Part shown: piece after piece, positions 17,592 through 31,200 of the stretch
Layout of the letters: the number at the start of each line of letters is the position of its first letter
Position numbering within the stretch: position 1 is the stretch's first letter
Source of the DNA: Paragorgia papillata
Lineage: Eukaryota; Cnidaria; Anthozoa; Scleralcyonacea; Coralliidae
DNA: 64,000 nucleotides
NCBI GenBank assembly: GCA_035771165.1
Contig: JAWNZC010000413.1
Location: forward strand, 744,001 to 808,000
Direction of reading: 5' to 3'
Program-made: the position numbers and the translations under genes
The notes under the pieces: generated by a model
Told to the model about the DNA's origin: nothing
Database searches by the model: none
The model's input: the letters and a program-made list of their open reading frames with translations, nothing else

Positions 17592-17755
17592 CCTGTGATT
17601 TAAGTTCTTGTAAGTACAGGTAGCCGATTCTTTATTAGTTGGTTGTTGTGGTACGTTTGGTATATGACTTGTAACTCTGGTTTACTGCGTCGACTTAGCG
17701 AATCTTGTAGACATTTTGTTTTATTAACGATAACTTGGAGTAAATAATTTACTTG
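17592..17755. other. Intergenic stretch, nothing recognised
   Basis: It may include the 5' leader of the Helitron-like gene. No tandem repeat, tRNA or gene is visible here. Confidence 0.5.
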
Positions 17756-18660
17756 GCATCTATATTCGGATGGTCCCGGACCGACATCACATGATACAGG
17801 TGGTTTAGACTTAGAAAATACACGTGACTCTCAGATGTTGTATGTATGATAGTTCAGATGGTACGGATCGTGGCATCTGTATTCGGATGGTCACGGACCG
17901 ACATCACATGATACAGGTGGTTTAGACTTAGAAAATACACGTGACTCTCAGATGTTGTATGTATGATAGTGCAGATGGATCAGATGGTACGGATCGTACG
18001 AACCGTGGCATCTGTGTTCCGATGGTCAACGGACCGACATCACATGATACAGGTGGTTTAGACTTAGAAAATACACGTGACTCTCAGATGTTGTATGTAT
18101 GATAGTGCAGATGGTTCAGATGGTACGGATCGTACGAACCGTGGCATCTGTGTTCCGATGGTCACGGACCGACATCACATGATACAGGTGGTTTAGACTT
18201 AGAAAATACACGTGACTCTCCGATGTTGTATGTATGATAGTACAGATGGTTCAGATGGTACGGACTGTGGCATCTGTGTTGCGATTGTCACGGACCGACA
18301 TCACTTGATACAGGTGGTTTAGACTTAGTAAATACACGCGACTCTCAGATGTTGTATGTATGATAGTGCAGATGGATTAGATGGTACGGATCGTACGGAC
18401 CGTGGCATCTGTGTTCCGATGGTCACGGACCGACATCACATGATACAGGTGGTTTAGACTTAGAAAATACACGTGACTCTCAGATGTTGTATGTATGATA
18501 GTGCAGATGCTTCAGATGGTACGGACCGTGGCATCTGTGTTCCGATGGTCATGGACCGACATCACATGATACAGGTGGTTTAGACGTAGTAAATACACGT
18601 GACTCTCAGATGTTGTATGTATGATAGTGCAGATGGTACGGATCGTACGGACCGTGGCAT
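17756..18660 (+). repeat. Seven tandem monomers upstream of retrotransposon
   Basis: The marker ACAGGTGGTTTAGAC occurs at 17796, 17913, 18049, 18184, 18310, 18445 and 18571, giving spacings of 117, 136, 135, 126, 135 and 126 bp. Each monomer carries GACCGACATCAC, AATACACGTGACTCTC, GATGTTGTATGTATGATAG and a run of 9-bp words such as CAGATGGTT, CAGATGGTA and CGGATCGTA. The array ends about 130 bp before ORF1. It resembles the promoter monomers found in the 5' UTR of some LINEs. Confidence 0.9.
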
Positions 18661-18790
18661 CGTCAGAGCCAGAGACGAACGGAGCATGACCGCCGCTGAG
18701 GCCGTCGATACGTTCATATTTTGAGCTGTCTGAAGTCTGAATACTAGGTAAATTAAACATAAAATTGAGAGTTAACAAGAATCGACAAGT

Positions 18791-19273
18791 ATGGCAACGG
18801 TCAAATCTTTACAGAAAGAAAATAACGAGTTAAAAGCCCAAATTGAAGCTTTAACGAATGATTTTAAACGGCTAGAACAAACCATCGACCGCCAGAAAGT
18901 AACCGACAAGAACGGCGCCCATGGATTCCAACCATGCTCACCAGATGCTGAAACAATTAGAAGTTTGGAATTCCTGAGCCAAGAGTACGACGAACTAAAT
19001 CAGTTTCGTTTAGCGGCAAGGAAAGATCTATCCGCTTTAAACACTCGCTTGAACGAACTAGCTATCAAAGCTGAAGAGATCTCTAATGCCGTAGACGAAC
19101 TACAGCAGTACAGCTACAATGTTAAACTACTGGGAATTCCTGAACTCACGCCAAGAGAATCTTCCATGGATACCACTACCCTTTGTATCAAGCTCTTTAA
19201 TGAAATGGGTGTTGAAATGACGACTTATGACATAGACATCGCTCACAGAGTTCAGCAGTTTGCTAAATTATAA
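18791..19273 (+). pseudogene. LINE ORF1, coiled-coil RNA-binding type, truncated
   Basis: The 160-codon frame starts with an ATG. Residues 1-35 and 60-110 are heptad-like coiled coils (for example SLQKENNELKAQIEAL). The segment NVKLLGIPE...LFNEMGVEMTTYDIDIAHRV is the L1/CR1-type ORF1 core (transposase_22-like). The frame stops eight codons after AHRV, where the family normally continues for many residues, so the C-terminus is lost by deletion or frameshift. It would bind retrotransposon RNA. Confidence 0.7.
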
Positions 19274-19506
19274 GAAGTAAACGATCATGGTCTCAAAGTC
19301 AAAGATTTCAGCAAAATCAGCCAAAGCCTTATTTCGCGAACTACCGTTTAATGGCATTAATTCTACCGAGTTTCATTATCAAGCCGTTAATAGTCCCAAT
19401 ACTAATTTACCAACAAAAAAATTCCTTGATCGGCTAACCAGCATTCATGATATTGACTTATTTAGTTTAAATACGGACTCGAATATAAATCCTGATCACA
19501 ATTTAT

Positions 19507-22431
19507 TTGTATAATCTATTTGCAGCAATTATTACTCTCCTCACAGTTTTTGTCAAGTGTCACATTACTAATGACTCTAGTTTTTCTTTGATTCACAACA
19601 ATCTAAGGAGTCTGAAACGCAACCTTGAAAATTTCCAAGTCCACCTGTTAAACGAGCTTGATTTTCATTTCAACGTAATTGGTGTTACAGAAACACGAAT
19701 AAATCATGCAGATATTCCGCTTAACTTCAATGTCACAATCCCGAATTATAATTTTGAATTTGTACCTACGCCCCTAGCTGCTGGAGGTGTCGGCATGTTC
19801 ATTGATAATAATTAAAATACACAGTTATTGAAAAAAACACTAATGAAGCTTTTCAGGCTCTTTGGATTGATATTCACTTAGTTAATAAATCAAATATTAT
19901 CTGTGGTATAATTTATAGACAGCACAACTCTCCAGAGACATTTTTAAACTACTTTGAAGAGACAATAGAAAGACTTAGTACTTCTGGAAAGACGATCTAT
20001 GTTATGGGCGATATCAACATAAATCTCCTCCGATCTGAAACCTGTAGTTATGCTCAAAATTTCTTACTTTCTCTCAAGAGTTTCAATTTAACGCCGACAA
20101 TTGATAAACCCACTAGAGTGTACAATAATTCAGCAACGCTTATTCATAATATTTTTGTGAACGAACTAGACGATCATATTTTGAGTGGTAATATAATATC
20201 TGACATCAGCGACCATTTTTCGCAATTTTGTATTTTTTATTCATCTACTAAAAGATGTAAGCCTCGTAAAACCGTAATTCGCGACTTTTCAAAATTTTCC
20301 AACACTAAGTTTATAAATGATATTTCGCAAGTAAATTGGAATTCCATGATCTCTGATAGAATCTGTGATGTTAACAAATCATTTTCTACTTTTCATAATA
20401 AATTAAACAAAATTATAAGTAAACATGCTCCTTTAAAACCAGTTTCCAAACGCAAATTAAGACAAATCACCAAGCCCTGGATAACAAAGGGACTAAGAAA
20501 ATCAATTAAAATAAAAAATGAACTTTTTCAGTCTGGTGATAAAAATAAATACAAATTTTATAGGAATAAGATATTGACACTAACTCGCTTAAGTAAAAAA
20601 AAGCATGATATTAATAATATGAAAGAGACTTGGAAAGGCATAAATTTGCTAATTAACCGTAATAGGAAAAAACAAACAATAACTGCTCTAAAACGCCCGA
20701 ATAACAAAGGGAAATCATATAATCCTTCGGAATTACCAAACATTCTGAATAGTTACTTTGCATCTATAGGTCACAAATTGGCCTCTAGAATGCCAAATTC
20801 TTCTGATCAATTTTCTAGGTATTTACCAAGGCTTCATTTGTCGGGGTCTTTTGCTTTTGAATCAATCTCACCCACAGAAATTGAATGTCCACGCCACTAA
20901 ACAAAGCGCCCGGTTTATACTCTTGTCCCATCCGAATGTTAAGATGTATAAGACATATCATATCTCAACCTTTATGTCATCTTATAAACATATCGGTTGA
21001 AAATGGTGTGTACCCGTCAAAATTAAAATTCGCTAAAGTTATACCAATTTATAAATGTGATGATGAAACTGACCCCAGTAACTATAGGCCAATTTCACTA
21101 CTTTCTATCTTCAACCGAATTTTTGAAAAAACAATGTACCATCGACTTAAATCTTTCTTTGAAAAATACAATATTCTCTATGAGTCACAGTATGGGTTTC
21201 GTGACAAACGATCAACACAACACGCACTAACTGATATAGTAAACCAAATTCAATCAAATATGGATAAACAAATGTTCTCATGTGGTATATTTATTGATTT
21301 AAAAAAGGCCTTCGATACTGTAGATCATTCAATTTTATTAAATAAGTTACATCATTATGGGGTCAGAGGCATAGTCAATGATTGGTTTTCCTCTTATCTC
21401 ATGGACCGAATTCAAGCTACACAACTCGGACCTAATATCTCTAAGAAAGAAAAGATTATGTGGCGTTCCTCAGGGTTCAGTTCTAGGGCCTTTACTTTTT
21501 CTTGTATACATAAATGATATTTACAAATCCTCTGATAAATTTAGCTTGTGTTTGTTTGTAGATGACACAAATTTGTTGTATGCTGATAAAAACTTAAAAT
21601 CACTTGAAACTATTGTCAATACTGAATTGATCAAAGTTTATAATTGGCTAACTGCGAATAAATTAACATTAAACATAAAGAAATCAAATTATGTGATTTT
21701 TCGACCTTATAAAAAAAGATTAGATTACAAAATTGATTATAAGATTTTTGACCACAACACAAATTCATTTATATCTCTAGAATGTAAAGATTATGTAAAA
21801 TATCTCGGAGTCATTATTGATTCAAATCTCACTTGGAAATATCACATTGCGTACATTGCTTCAAAAATTAGCAAAACAATAGGTATTAGGTTAAGACATT
21901 TTGTTCCAACGAATACATTATAAAATATTTATAGATCATTGATCTTCCCCTACTTGTCTTATGGTATAACTATATGGGGGCAAGCTTTGCAAACACAACT
22001 AAACATAATTTTGAAATTACAAAAACGTGTTATTCGCCTTATTTATTTTGCACACCACAGATCTCACGCTGTTCCCCTTTTTATTTCTTCTAATATTCTA
22101 CCATTGAATATGCTTTATTTTAAATCAATTTCAATTTTAATGTATGACATATTTAGTAAATCCACTCCACGCAATATTTCAGGTTTATTTATATGCTCAA
22201 ACGAGGTCCATACATATAATACCAGGTTCTCTTCATCTGGTAATTACTATATTCAACAATCAAGATCAAATCAGCTAAAAAAGTATTTTTCAAGACAGGG
22301 AGCCCAAAATATGGAATGGTATTCCACTTGAAATACGAAAACTATCTAAGAATTGTTTTAAGAAAAAAATGCAAGATACTCTACTTCGGATTTTGCATGA
22401 GGAGGATACTTATGTTGATATGCCGACATAA
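19507..22431 (+). pseudogene. LINE ORF2: endonuclease and reverse transcriptase, broken
   Basis: The APE-type endonuclease is recognisable from NNLRSLKRNLENF, IGVTETRI, GGVGMFI, MGDININLL (near 20004) and SDHF. The reverse transcriptase follows: NYRPISLL (near 21080), DLKKAFDTVDH (near 21295), GVPQGSVLGPLLFLVYINDI (near 21462) and FVDDT (21555). A C-terminal region ends at about 22431. There are frameshifts near 19812, 20885-20900, 21440-21462 and 22305, and an in-frame TAA at 21921-21923. The copy cannot make an active enzyme. Confidence 0.88.
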
Positions 22432-22831
22432 TGAATAAGTTTACCAAATAGTTCGATTGCTCTGGAAACTTTCTTTATTTCTTTATTTATTATTAATATT
22501 ATATTATTATATAATATTTATTATATTAATATATATATTTATTTTATACTAAATACAAACTTCTTTCGTTAGGAATCTGCTGTGGGAGGTGGTGGGCTCC
22601 CGAGATCCTGTGCATTGGAATACCCTGTATTTCACTGCTCGTGGTCTCGGGTGTTCACCGCCTTCTCTAAATATTGTCTATGTAGTTCTTGTTTTCTCAA
22701 TCAAATAAGCACTCTAAAATTTATTTATTCTTTCTCTACCCGCCTATACTAGCTTTTGCTACCTGCGGGATAGTGTTATCTTTTTTGTAAATTGTATACA
22801 ATCAATAAATTGAAGTTGAAGTTGTATTCGC
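22432..22831 (+). other. LINE 3' UTR and tail
   Basis: It is non-coding, with an AT-rich run at 22470-22550. A potential stem pairs CCCGAGA (22599-22605) with TCTCGGG (22645-22651). It ends in AATAAA-containing CAATAAATTGAAGTTGAAG, followed directly by the 38-bp array. Confidence 0.6.
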
Positions 22832-22835
22832 ATTT

Positions 22836-25800
22836 TTTGACCACCCCAGCCCTGCGACAAAATATTGAGATTTTTTGACCAACCCGGCCCTAAGACAAAA
22901 TTTTGAGTTTTTTTGACCACCCCGGTCCTGTGACAAAATTTTGAGATTTTTTGATCACCCTGGCCCTGCGACAAAATTTGGAGATTTTTTGATCACCCTG
23001 GCCCTGCGACAAAATTTTCAGATTTTTTGACCACCCCGGCCATGCAACAAAATTTTGAGATTTTTTGACCACCCCGGTCCTGTGACAAAATTTGAGATTT
23101 TTTGACCACCCCGGTCCTGCGACAAAATTTTGAGATATTTGACCACCACGGCCCTGCTCCAAAATTTTGAGATTTTTTTATCACACCGGCCCTGCGACAA
23201 AATTTGGAGACTTTTTGATACCCTGGCACTGCGACAAAATTTGAAGATTTTTTGATCACCGTGGCCCTGCGACAAAATTTTGGAGATTTTTTGATCACCC
23301 TGGCCCTGCGACAAAATTTTGAGATTTTTTGACCACCCCGGTCCTGCAACAAAATTTGGAGATTTTTTAACCACCCCAGCCCTGGAACAAAATTTTGAGA
23401 TTTTTTGACCACCCGGGCCCTGTCAAAAAATAGTGAGACTTTTTGACCACTCCGGCGATGTGACAAAATTTTGAGATTTTTTGAGCACCCCGGCGCTGCA
23501 ACAAAATTTTGAGATTTTTTGACCACTCCGGCGCTGCGACAAAATTTGGAGATTTTTTGACCACCCCGGCCCTGTAACAAAATTTTGAGATTTTTTGATC
23601 ACACTGGCCCTGCAACAAGATTTTTAGATTTTTTTGAGCACCCCGGGCATGCGGCAAAATTTTGAGATTTTTTGTTGACCCCGGCCCTGCGACAAAATTT
23701 TGAGATTTTTTTACCACTCCGGCCCTGCGACAAAATTTGGAGACTTTATGATCACCCTGGCACTGCGACAAAATTTTGAGATTTTTTGACCACCCCGGCC
23801 ATGTCAAAAAATATTGAGAATTTTTGACCACTCCGGCGATGCGACAAAATTTTGAGATTTTTTGAGCACCCGGGCGCTGCAACAATATTTTGAGATTTTT
23901 TTACCACTCCGGCGCTGCGACAAAATTTAGAGATATTTTGACCACTCCGGCGCTGCGACAAAATTTGGAGATTTTTTGACCACCCCGGCCCTGTGACAAA
24001 ATTTTGAGATTTTTTGACAACACTGGCCCTGCAACAAGATTTTTAGATTTTTTGACCACACTGGCCCTGCAACAAGATTTTTAGATTTTTTTGAGCACCC
24101 CGGGCATGCGGCAAAATTTTGAGATTTTTTGTTGACCCCGGCCCTGCGACAAAATTTTGAGATTTTTTTACCACTCCGGCCCTGCGACAAAATTTGGAGA
24201 CTTTATGATCACCCTGGCACTACGACAAAATTTTGAGATTTTTTGACCACCCCGGCCATGTCAAAAATTATTGAGAATTTTTGACCACTCCGGCAATGCG
24301 ACAAAATTTTGAGATTTTTTGAGCACCCCGGCGTTGCAACAATATTTTGAGATTTTTTTACCACTCCGGCGCTTCGACAAAATTTAGAGATGCTTTGATC
24401 ACCACGGCCCTGCTACGAAATTTTGAGATTTTTTGAGCACTCCGGCCCTGGGACAAAATTTGGAGATTTTTTGATGACCCTGGCGTCGCGAGAAAATTTT
24501 GAGATATTTGACCACCACAGCCCTGCTCCAAAATTTTGAGATTTTTTTATCACACCGGCCCTACGACAAAATTTGGAGACTTTTTGATACCTTGGCACTG
24601 CGACAAAATTTGAAGATTTTTTGATCACCGTGGCCCTGCGACAAAATTTGGAGATTTTTTTATCACCCTGGCCCTGCAACAAAATTTTGAGATATTTGAC
24701 CACCACGGCCCTGCTCCAAAATTTTGATATTCTTTTATCACACCGGCCCTGCGACAAAATTTTGAGATTTTTTTACCACCCCGGCCCTGCAACAAAATTT
24801 TGAGATTTTTTAACCACCCCGGCCCTGGAACAAAATTTTGATATTTTTTGACCACCCGGGCCCTGTCAAAAAATAGTGAGACGTTTTGACCACTCCGGCG
24901 ATGCGACAACATTTTGAGATTTTTAGAGAAACCCGGCGCTGCAACAAAATTTTCAGATTTTTTGACCACTCCGGCGCTGCGACAAAATTTTGAGATTTTT
25001 TGATGACCCTGGCGTTGCGAGAAAATTTTGAGATATTTGACCACCACAGCCCTGCTCCAAAATTTTGAGATTTTTTTATCACACCGGCCCTGCGACAAAA
25101 TTTTGAAATTTTTTGAGTACCCAGGCCCTGCGACAAAATTTTGAGATTTTTTCAGCACCCCGGCCCTGCGACAAAATTTTGAGATTTTTTGACCACCCCG
25201 GACTTACATGAAATTTTTAGATTTTTTGAGCATCCCGGCCCTGCAACAAAACTTTGAGGTTTTTTGACCATCCCCGCCCTGCGACAAAATTTTGAGTGTT
25301 TTTGACCACCCCGGCCTTGTCAAAAAATATTGAGACTTTTTGACCACTGCGGCGATGGGATAAAATTTTGAGATTGTTTGAGCACACCGGCCCTGCCAAA
25401 AATTATTGAAGCTTTTTGACCACTCCGGCGATGCGACAAAATTTTGAGATTTTTTGACCACTCCGGCCCTGCGACAAAATTTTGAGATTTTTTGATCACC
25501 CTGGCCCTGCGTGAAAATTTTGAGATTTTTTGATCACCCTGGCCCTGCGAAAATTTTTTTAGATTTTTTGACCACCCCGGCCGTGTCAAAAAATATTGAG
25601 ACTTTTTGACCTCTCCGGCGATGCGACAAAATTTTGAGATTGTTTGAGCACACCGGCCCTGTCAAAAAATATTGAGACTTTTTGACCATTCCGGCGATGC
25701 GAGAATATTTGGAGATTTTTTGACCACTCCGGAGCTAAGACAAAATTTGGAGATTTTTTGATCACCCTGGCCCTGCGACAAAATTTGGAGATTTTTTGAT

Positions 25801-28280
25801 CACCCTGGCCCTGCGACAAAATTTGGAGATTTTTTGATCACCTCCGCCAGGAGACAAAATTTGGAGATTTTTTGACCACCCCGGCCCTGCGACAAAATTT
25901 TGAGATTTTTTGATCACCCTGGCCCTGCGCCAAAATTTGGAGATTTTTTGATCACCTCCGCCTGGAGACAAAATTTGGAGATTTTTTGACCACCCCGGCC
26001 CTGCGACAAAATTTTGAGATTTTTTGACCACCCCGGCCTTTTAAAAAAATATTGAGACTTTTTGACCACTCCGGCGATGCGACAAAATTTTGAGATTTTT
26101 TTACCACTCCGGCGCTGCGACCAAATTTTGAGATTTTTTGATCACCCTGGCCCTGCGACAAAATTTTGAGATTTTTTGACCACCCCAGCCCTGTCAAAAA
26201 CTATTGAGACTTTTTAACCACTCCGGCGATGCGACAAAATTTTGAGATTTTTTGACCACTCCGGCGCTGCGACAAAATTTTGAGATTTTTATTCCAACCC
26301 AGCCCTGTCAAAAAATATTGAGACTTTTTGACCACTCCGGCGATGCGACAAAATTTTGAAATTGTTTAGCGCACCGGCCCTGTCAAAAAATATTGAGACT
26401 TTTTGACCATTCCGGCGATGCGACAAAATTTGGAGATTTTTTGAGTACCCGGCGCTGCAACAAAATTTTGAGATTTTTTGAGCATTCCGGCGCTGCGACA
26501 AAATTCGGAGACTTTATGATCACCCTGGCACTGGGACAAAATTTGGAGATTTTTTGATCACCCTGGCCCTGCGACAAAGTTTGGAGATTTTTTGATCTCC
26601 CTGGCCCTGCGAAAAAATTTGGAGATTTTTTTATCACCCCGGCCCTGAGACAAAATTTGGAGATTTTTTGACCACCCCGGCCCTGCGACTAAATTTTGAG
26701 ATTTTTTGACCACACCGGCCATGCAACAAAATTTTGAGATTTTTTTCGCATCCCGGCCCTGCGACAAAATTTTGAGATTTTTTGACCATCCCGGCCCTGC
26801 AACAAAATTTTGAGATTTTTTGTCCACTCCGGCGCTACGACAAAATTTGGATAACAAAATTTTGAGAATTTTTGACCACCCCGGCCCTGTCAAAAAATAT
26901 TGAGACTTTTTGACCACTCCGGCGATGGAACAAAATTTTGAAATTTTTTCACCACCCCGGTCCTGTGACAAAATTTGGAGATTTTTTTATCACCCTGGCC
27001 CTGTGACAAAATTTGGAGTTTGTTTGACCACTCCGGCGTTGCGACAAAATTTGGAGATTTTTTGATCACCCTGAGTCTGCGACAAAATTTGGAGATTTTT
27101 TTATCACTGTGGCCCTGCGATAAAATTTGTAGATTTTTGGATCACCCTGGCCCTGCGACAAAATTTGGCGATTTTTTGATCACCCTGGCCCTACAACAAA
27201 ATTTGGAGATTTTTTGACCACTCCGGCGCTGGAACAAAATTTTGAGATTTTTTTACCACTCCGGCGCTGCCACAAAATTTGGAGATTTTTTGATCACACT
27301 TGGCACTGGGACAAAATTTGGAGATTTTTTTATCACCCTGGCCCTGCGACAAAATTTGGAGATTTTTTGATGACCCCAGCCCTGTCAAAAACTATTGAGA
27401 CTTTTTTGAACACTCCGGCCATGCGACAAAATTTTGAGATTTTTTGAGCACCCTGGCTCTGCAACACAATTTTGAGATTTTTTGACCACTCCGGCGCTCC
27501 GACAAAATTTGGAGACTTTTTGATCACCCTGGCACTGCGACAAAATTTTGATATTTTTTGACCAACCCGGGCCTGTCAAAAAATATTGAGACTTTTTGAC
27601 CACCCCGGCCCTGCAACAAAATTTTGAGATTTTTTGACCACCCCAGCCCTGCGACAAAATTTTGAGGTTTTTTGACCACCCCGGCCATGCAACAAAATTT
27701 TGAGATTTTTTGAGGACCCCGGCCCTGCGACAAAATTTTTAGATTTTTTGACCACCCCGGCCATGCGACAAAATTTTGAGATTTTTTGAGCACCCCCGCC
27801 CTGTCAAAAAATATCGAGACTTTTTGACGACTCCGGCGATGCGACAAAATTTTGAGCTTTTTTGAGTACCCCTGCGCTGCAACAAAGTTTTGAGATTTTT
27901 TGACCACTGCGGCGCTGCCACAAAATTTTGATATTTTTTGATCACCCTTGCACTGCGACAAAATTTTGAGATTTTTTGACCACTCCGGCGCTACGACAAA
28001 ATTTGGATAACAAAATTTTGAGATTTTTTGACCACCCCGGCCCTGTCAAAAAATATTGAGACCTTTTGACCTCTCCGGCGATGGGACAAAATTTTGAGAA
28101 TTTTTGAGCACCCTGGCGCTGCAACAAAATTTTGAGATTTTTTGACCACCCCGGTCCTGTGACAAAATTTGGAGATTTTTTGATCACCCTGGCCCTGCGA
28201 CAAAATTTGGAGGTTTTTTTGATCACCCTGGCCCTGCGACAAAATTTGGAGATTTTTTGACCACTCCGGCGCTGCGACAA
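22836..28280. repeat. Array edge with the most diverged monomers
   Basis: Units here mix many variants (ACCCGGGCC, GAGCACCCCGGCGCTGCAAC, TTTTTTACCACTCCGG, CAAGATTTTTAG) and show less long-range copying than further right. This is the usual state of a satellite flank. Confidence 0.6.
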
Positions 28281-31200
28281 AATTTGGAGATTTTTTGATC
28301 ACCCTGGCCCTGCGACAAAATTGGGAGATTTTTTTATCACCCAGGCCGAGCGACAAAATTTGGCGATTTTTTGACCACTCCGGCGCTGCTACAAAATTTT
28401 GAGATTTTTTTACCACTGCGGCGCTGCCACAAAATTTGGAGATTTTTTGATCACCCTTGGCACTGCGACAAAATTTGGAGAGTTTTTGATAACCCTGGCC
28501 CTGGGACAAAATTTGGAGATTTTTTGACCACCCCGGCCCTGCAACAAAATTTTGAGATTTTTTGACCATCCCGGCCCTGCATCAAAATTTTGAGATTTTT
28601 TGACCACTCCGGCGCTACGACAAAATTTGGATAACAAAATTTTGAGATTTTTTGACCACCCCGGCCCTGTCAAAAAATATTGAGACTTTTTGACCACCCC
28701 GGTCCTGTGACAAAATTTGGAGATTTTTTGATCACCCTGGCCCTGCGACAAAATTTGGAGGTTTTTTGATCACCCTGGCCCTGCGACAAAATTTCGAGAT
28801 TTTTTGACCACTCCGGCTTTGCGACAAAATTTGGAGATTTTTTGATCACCCTGGGTCTGCGACAAAATTTGGAGATTTTTTTATCACCCTGGCCCTGCGA
28901 CAAAATTTGGAGATTTTTTGATCACCCTGGCCCTGCGACAAAATTTGGAGAGTTTTTGATGACCCTGGCCCTGCGACAAAATTTGGAGATTTTTTGACCA
29001 CCCCGGCCCTGCAACAAAATTTTCAGATTTTTTGACCATCCCGGCCCTGCAACAAAATTTTGAGATTTTTTAACCACTCCGGCGCTACGACAAAATTTGG
29101 ATAACAAAATTTTGAGATTTTTTGACCACCCCGGCCCTGTCAAAAAATTTTGAGATTTTTTGACCACCCCGGTCCTGTGACAAAATTTGGAGATTTTTTG
29201 ATCACCCTGGCCCTGCGATAAAACTTGGAGGTTTTTTGATCACCCTGGCCCTGCGACATAATTTGGAGATTTTTTGACCACTCCGGCGCTGCGACAAAAT
29301 TTGGAGATTTTTTGATCACCCTGGCCCTGCGACAAAATTGGGAGATTTTTTGATCACCCAGGCCCAGCGACAAAATTTGGCGATTTTTTGATCACCCTGG
29401 CCCTGCGACAAAATTTGGAGATTTTTTGACCACTCCGGCGCTGCGACAAAATTTGGAGATTTTTTGATCACCCTGGCCCTGCGACAAAATTGGGAGATTT
29501 TTTGATCACCCAGGCCCAGCGACAAAATTTGGCGATTTTTTGACCACTCCGGCGCTGCCACAAAATTTTGAGATTTTTTTACCACTCCGGCGCTGCCACA
29601 AAATTTGGAGATTTTTTGATCACCCTTGGCACTGCGACAAAATTTGGAGAGTTTTTGATGACCCTGGCCCTGGGACAAAATTTGGAGATTTTTTGACCAC
29701 CCCGGCCCTGCAACAAAATTTTGAGATTTTTTGACCATCCCGGCCCTGCATCAAAATTTTGAGATTTTTTGACCACTCCGGCGCTACGAAAAAATTTGGA
29801 TAACAAAATTTTGAGATTTTTTGACCACCCCGGCCCTGTCAAAAAATATTGAGACTTTTTGACCACCCCGGTCCTGTGACAAAATTTGGAGATTTTTTGA
29901 TCACCCTGGCCCTGCGACAAAATTTGGAGGTTTTTTGATCACCCTGGCCCTGCGACAAAATTTCGAGATTTTTTGACCACTCCGGCTTTGCGACAAAATT
30001 TGGAGATTTTTTGATCACCCTGGGTCTGCGACAAAATTTGGAGATTTTTTTATCACCCTGGCCCTGCGACAAAATTTGGAGATTTTTTGATCACCCTGGC
30101 CCTGCGACAAAATTTGGAGAGTTTTTGATGACCCTGGCCCTGCGACAAAATTTGGAGATTTTTTGACCACTGCGGCGCTGCCACAAAATTTTGATATTTT
30201 TTGATCACCCTGGCACTGCAACAAAATTTTGAGATTTTTTGACCACTCCGGCGCTGCCACAAAATTTGGATATTTTTTGATCACCCTTGCACTGCGTCAA
30301 AATTTTGAGATTTTTTGACCACTCCGGCGCTACGACAAAATTTGGATAACAAAATTTTGAGATTTTTTGACCACCCGGGCCCTGTCAAAAAATATTGAGA
30401 CCTTTTGACCTCTCCGGCGATGGGACAAAATTTTGAGAATTTTTGAGCACCCTGGCGCTGCAACAAAATTTTGAGATTTTTTGACCACCCCGGTCCTGTG
30501 ACAAAATTTGGAGATTTTTTGATCACCCTGGCCCTGCGACAAAATTTGGAGATTTTTTGACCACTCCGGCGCTGCGACAAAATTTGGAGATTTTTTGATC
30601 ACCCTGGCCCTGCGACAAAATTTTGAGATTTTTTGATCACCCCCGCCCAGTCACAAAATTTGGCGATTTTTTGACCACTCCGGCGATGCTACAAAATTTG
30701 GAGATTTTTTGATCACCCTGGCGCTGCGACAAAATTTGGAGGTTTTTGATCACCCTGGCCCTGCGACAAAATTTGGAGATTTTTTGACCACTCCGGCTTT
30801 GCGACAAAATTTGGAGATTTTTTGATCACCCTGGGTCTGCGACAAAATTTGGAGATTTTTTTATCACCCTGCCCCTGCGACAAAATTTGGAGATTTTTTG
30901 ATCACCCTGGCCCTGCGACAAAATTTGGAGAGTTTTTGATGACCCTGGCCCTGCAACAAAATTTGGAGATTTTTTGACCACCCCGGCCCTGCAACAAAAT
31001 TTGGAGATTTTTTGACCATCCCGGCCCTGCAACAAAATTTTGAGATTTTTTAACCACTCCGGCGCTACGACAAAATTTGGATAACAAAATTTTGAGATTT
31101 TTTGACCACCCCGGCCCTGTCAAAAAATATTGAGACTTTTTGACCACCCCGGTCCTGTGACAAAATTTGGAGATTTTTTGATCACCCTGGCCCTGCGACA

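Larger units (their letters stand above)
17756..22831 (+). mobile_element. Non-LTR retrotransposon (LINE), decayed
   Basis: The element has a tandem-monomer 5' region, ORF1 (18791-19273), ORF2 (about 19540-22431), an AT-rich 3' UTR and a tail of CAATAAATTGAAGTTGAAGTTG type (22800-22831). The endonuclease and reverse-transcriptase motifs place it among APE-type LINEs, Jockey/CR1-like in flavour; the clade cannot be fixed by eye. Where the element begins upstream of ORF1 is uncertain. A target-site duplication was not found. Confidence 0.8.
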
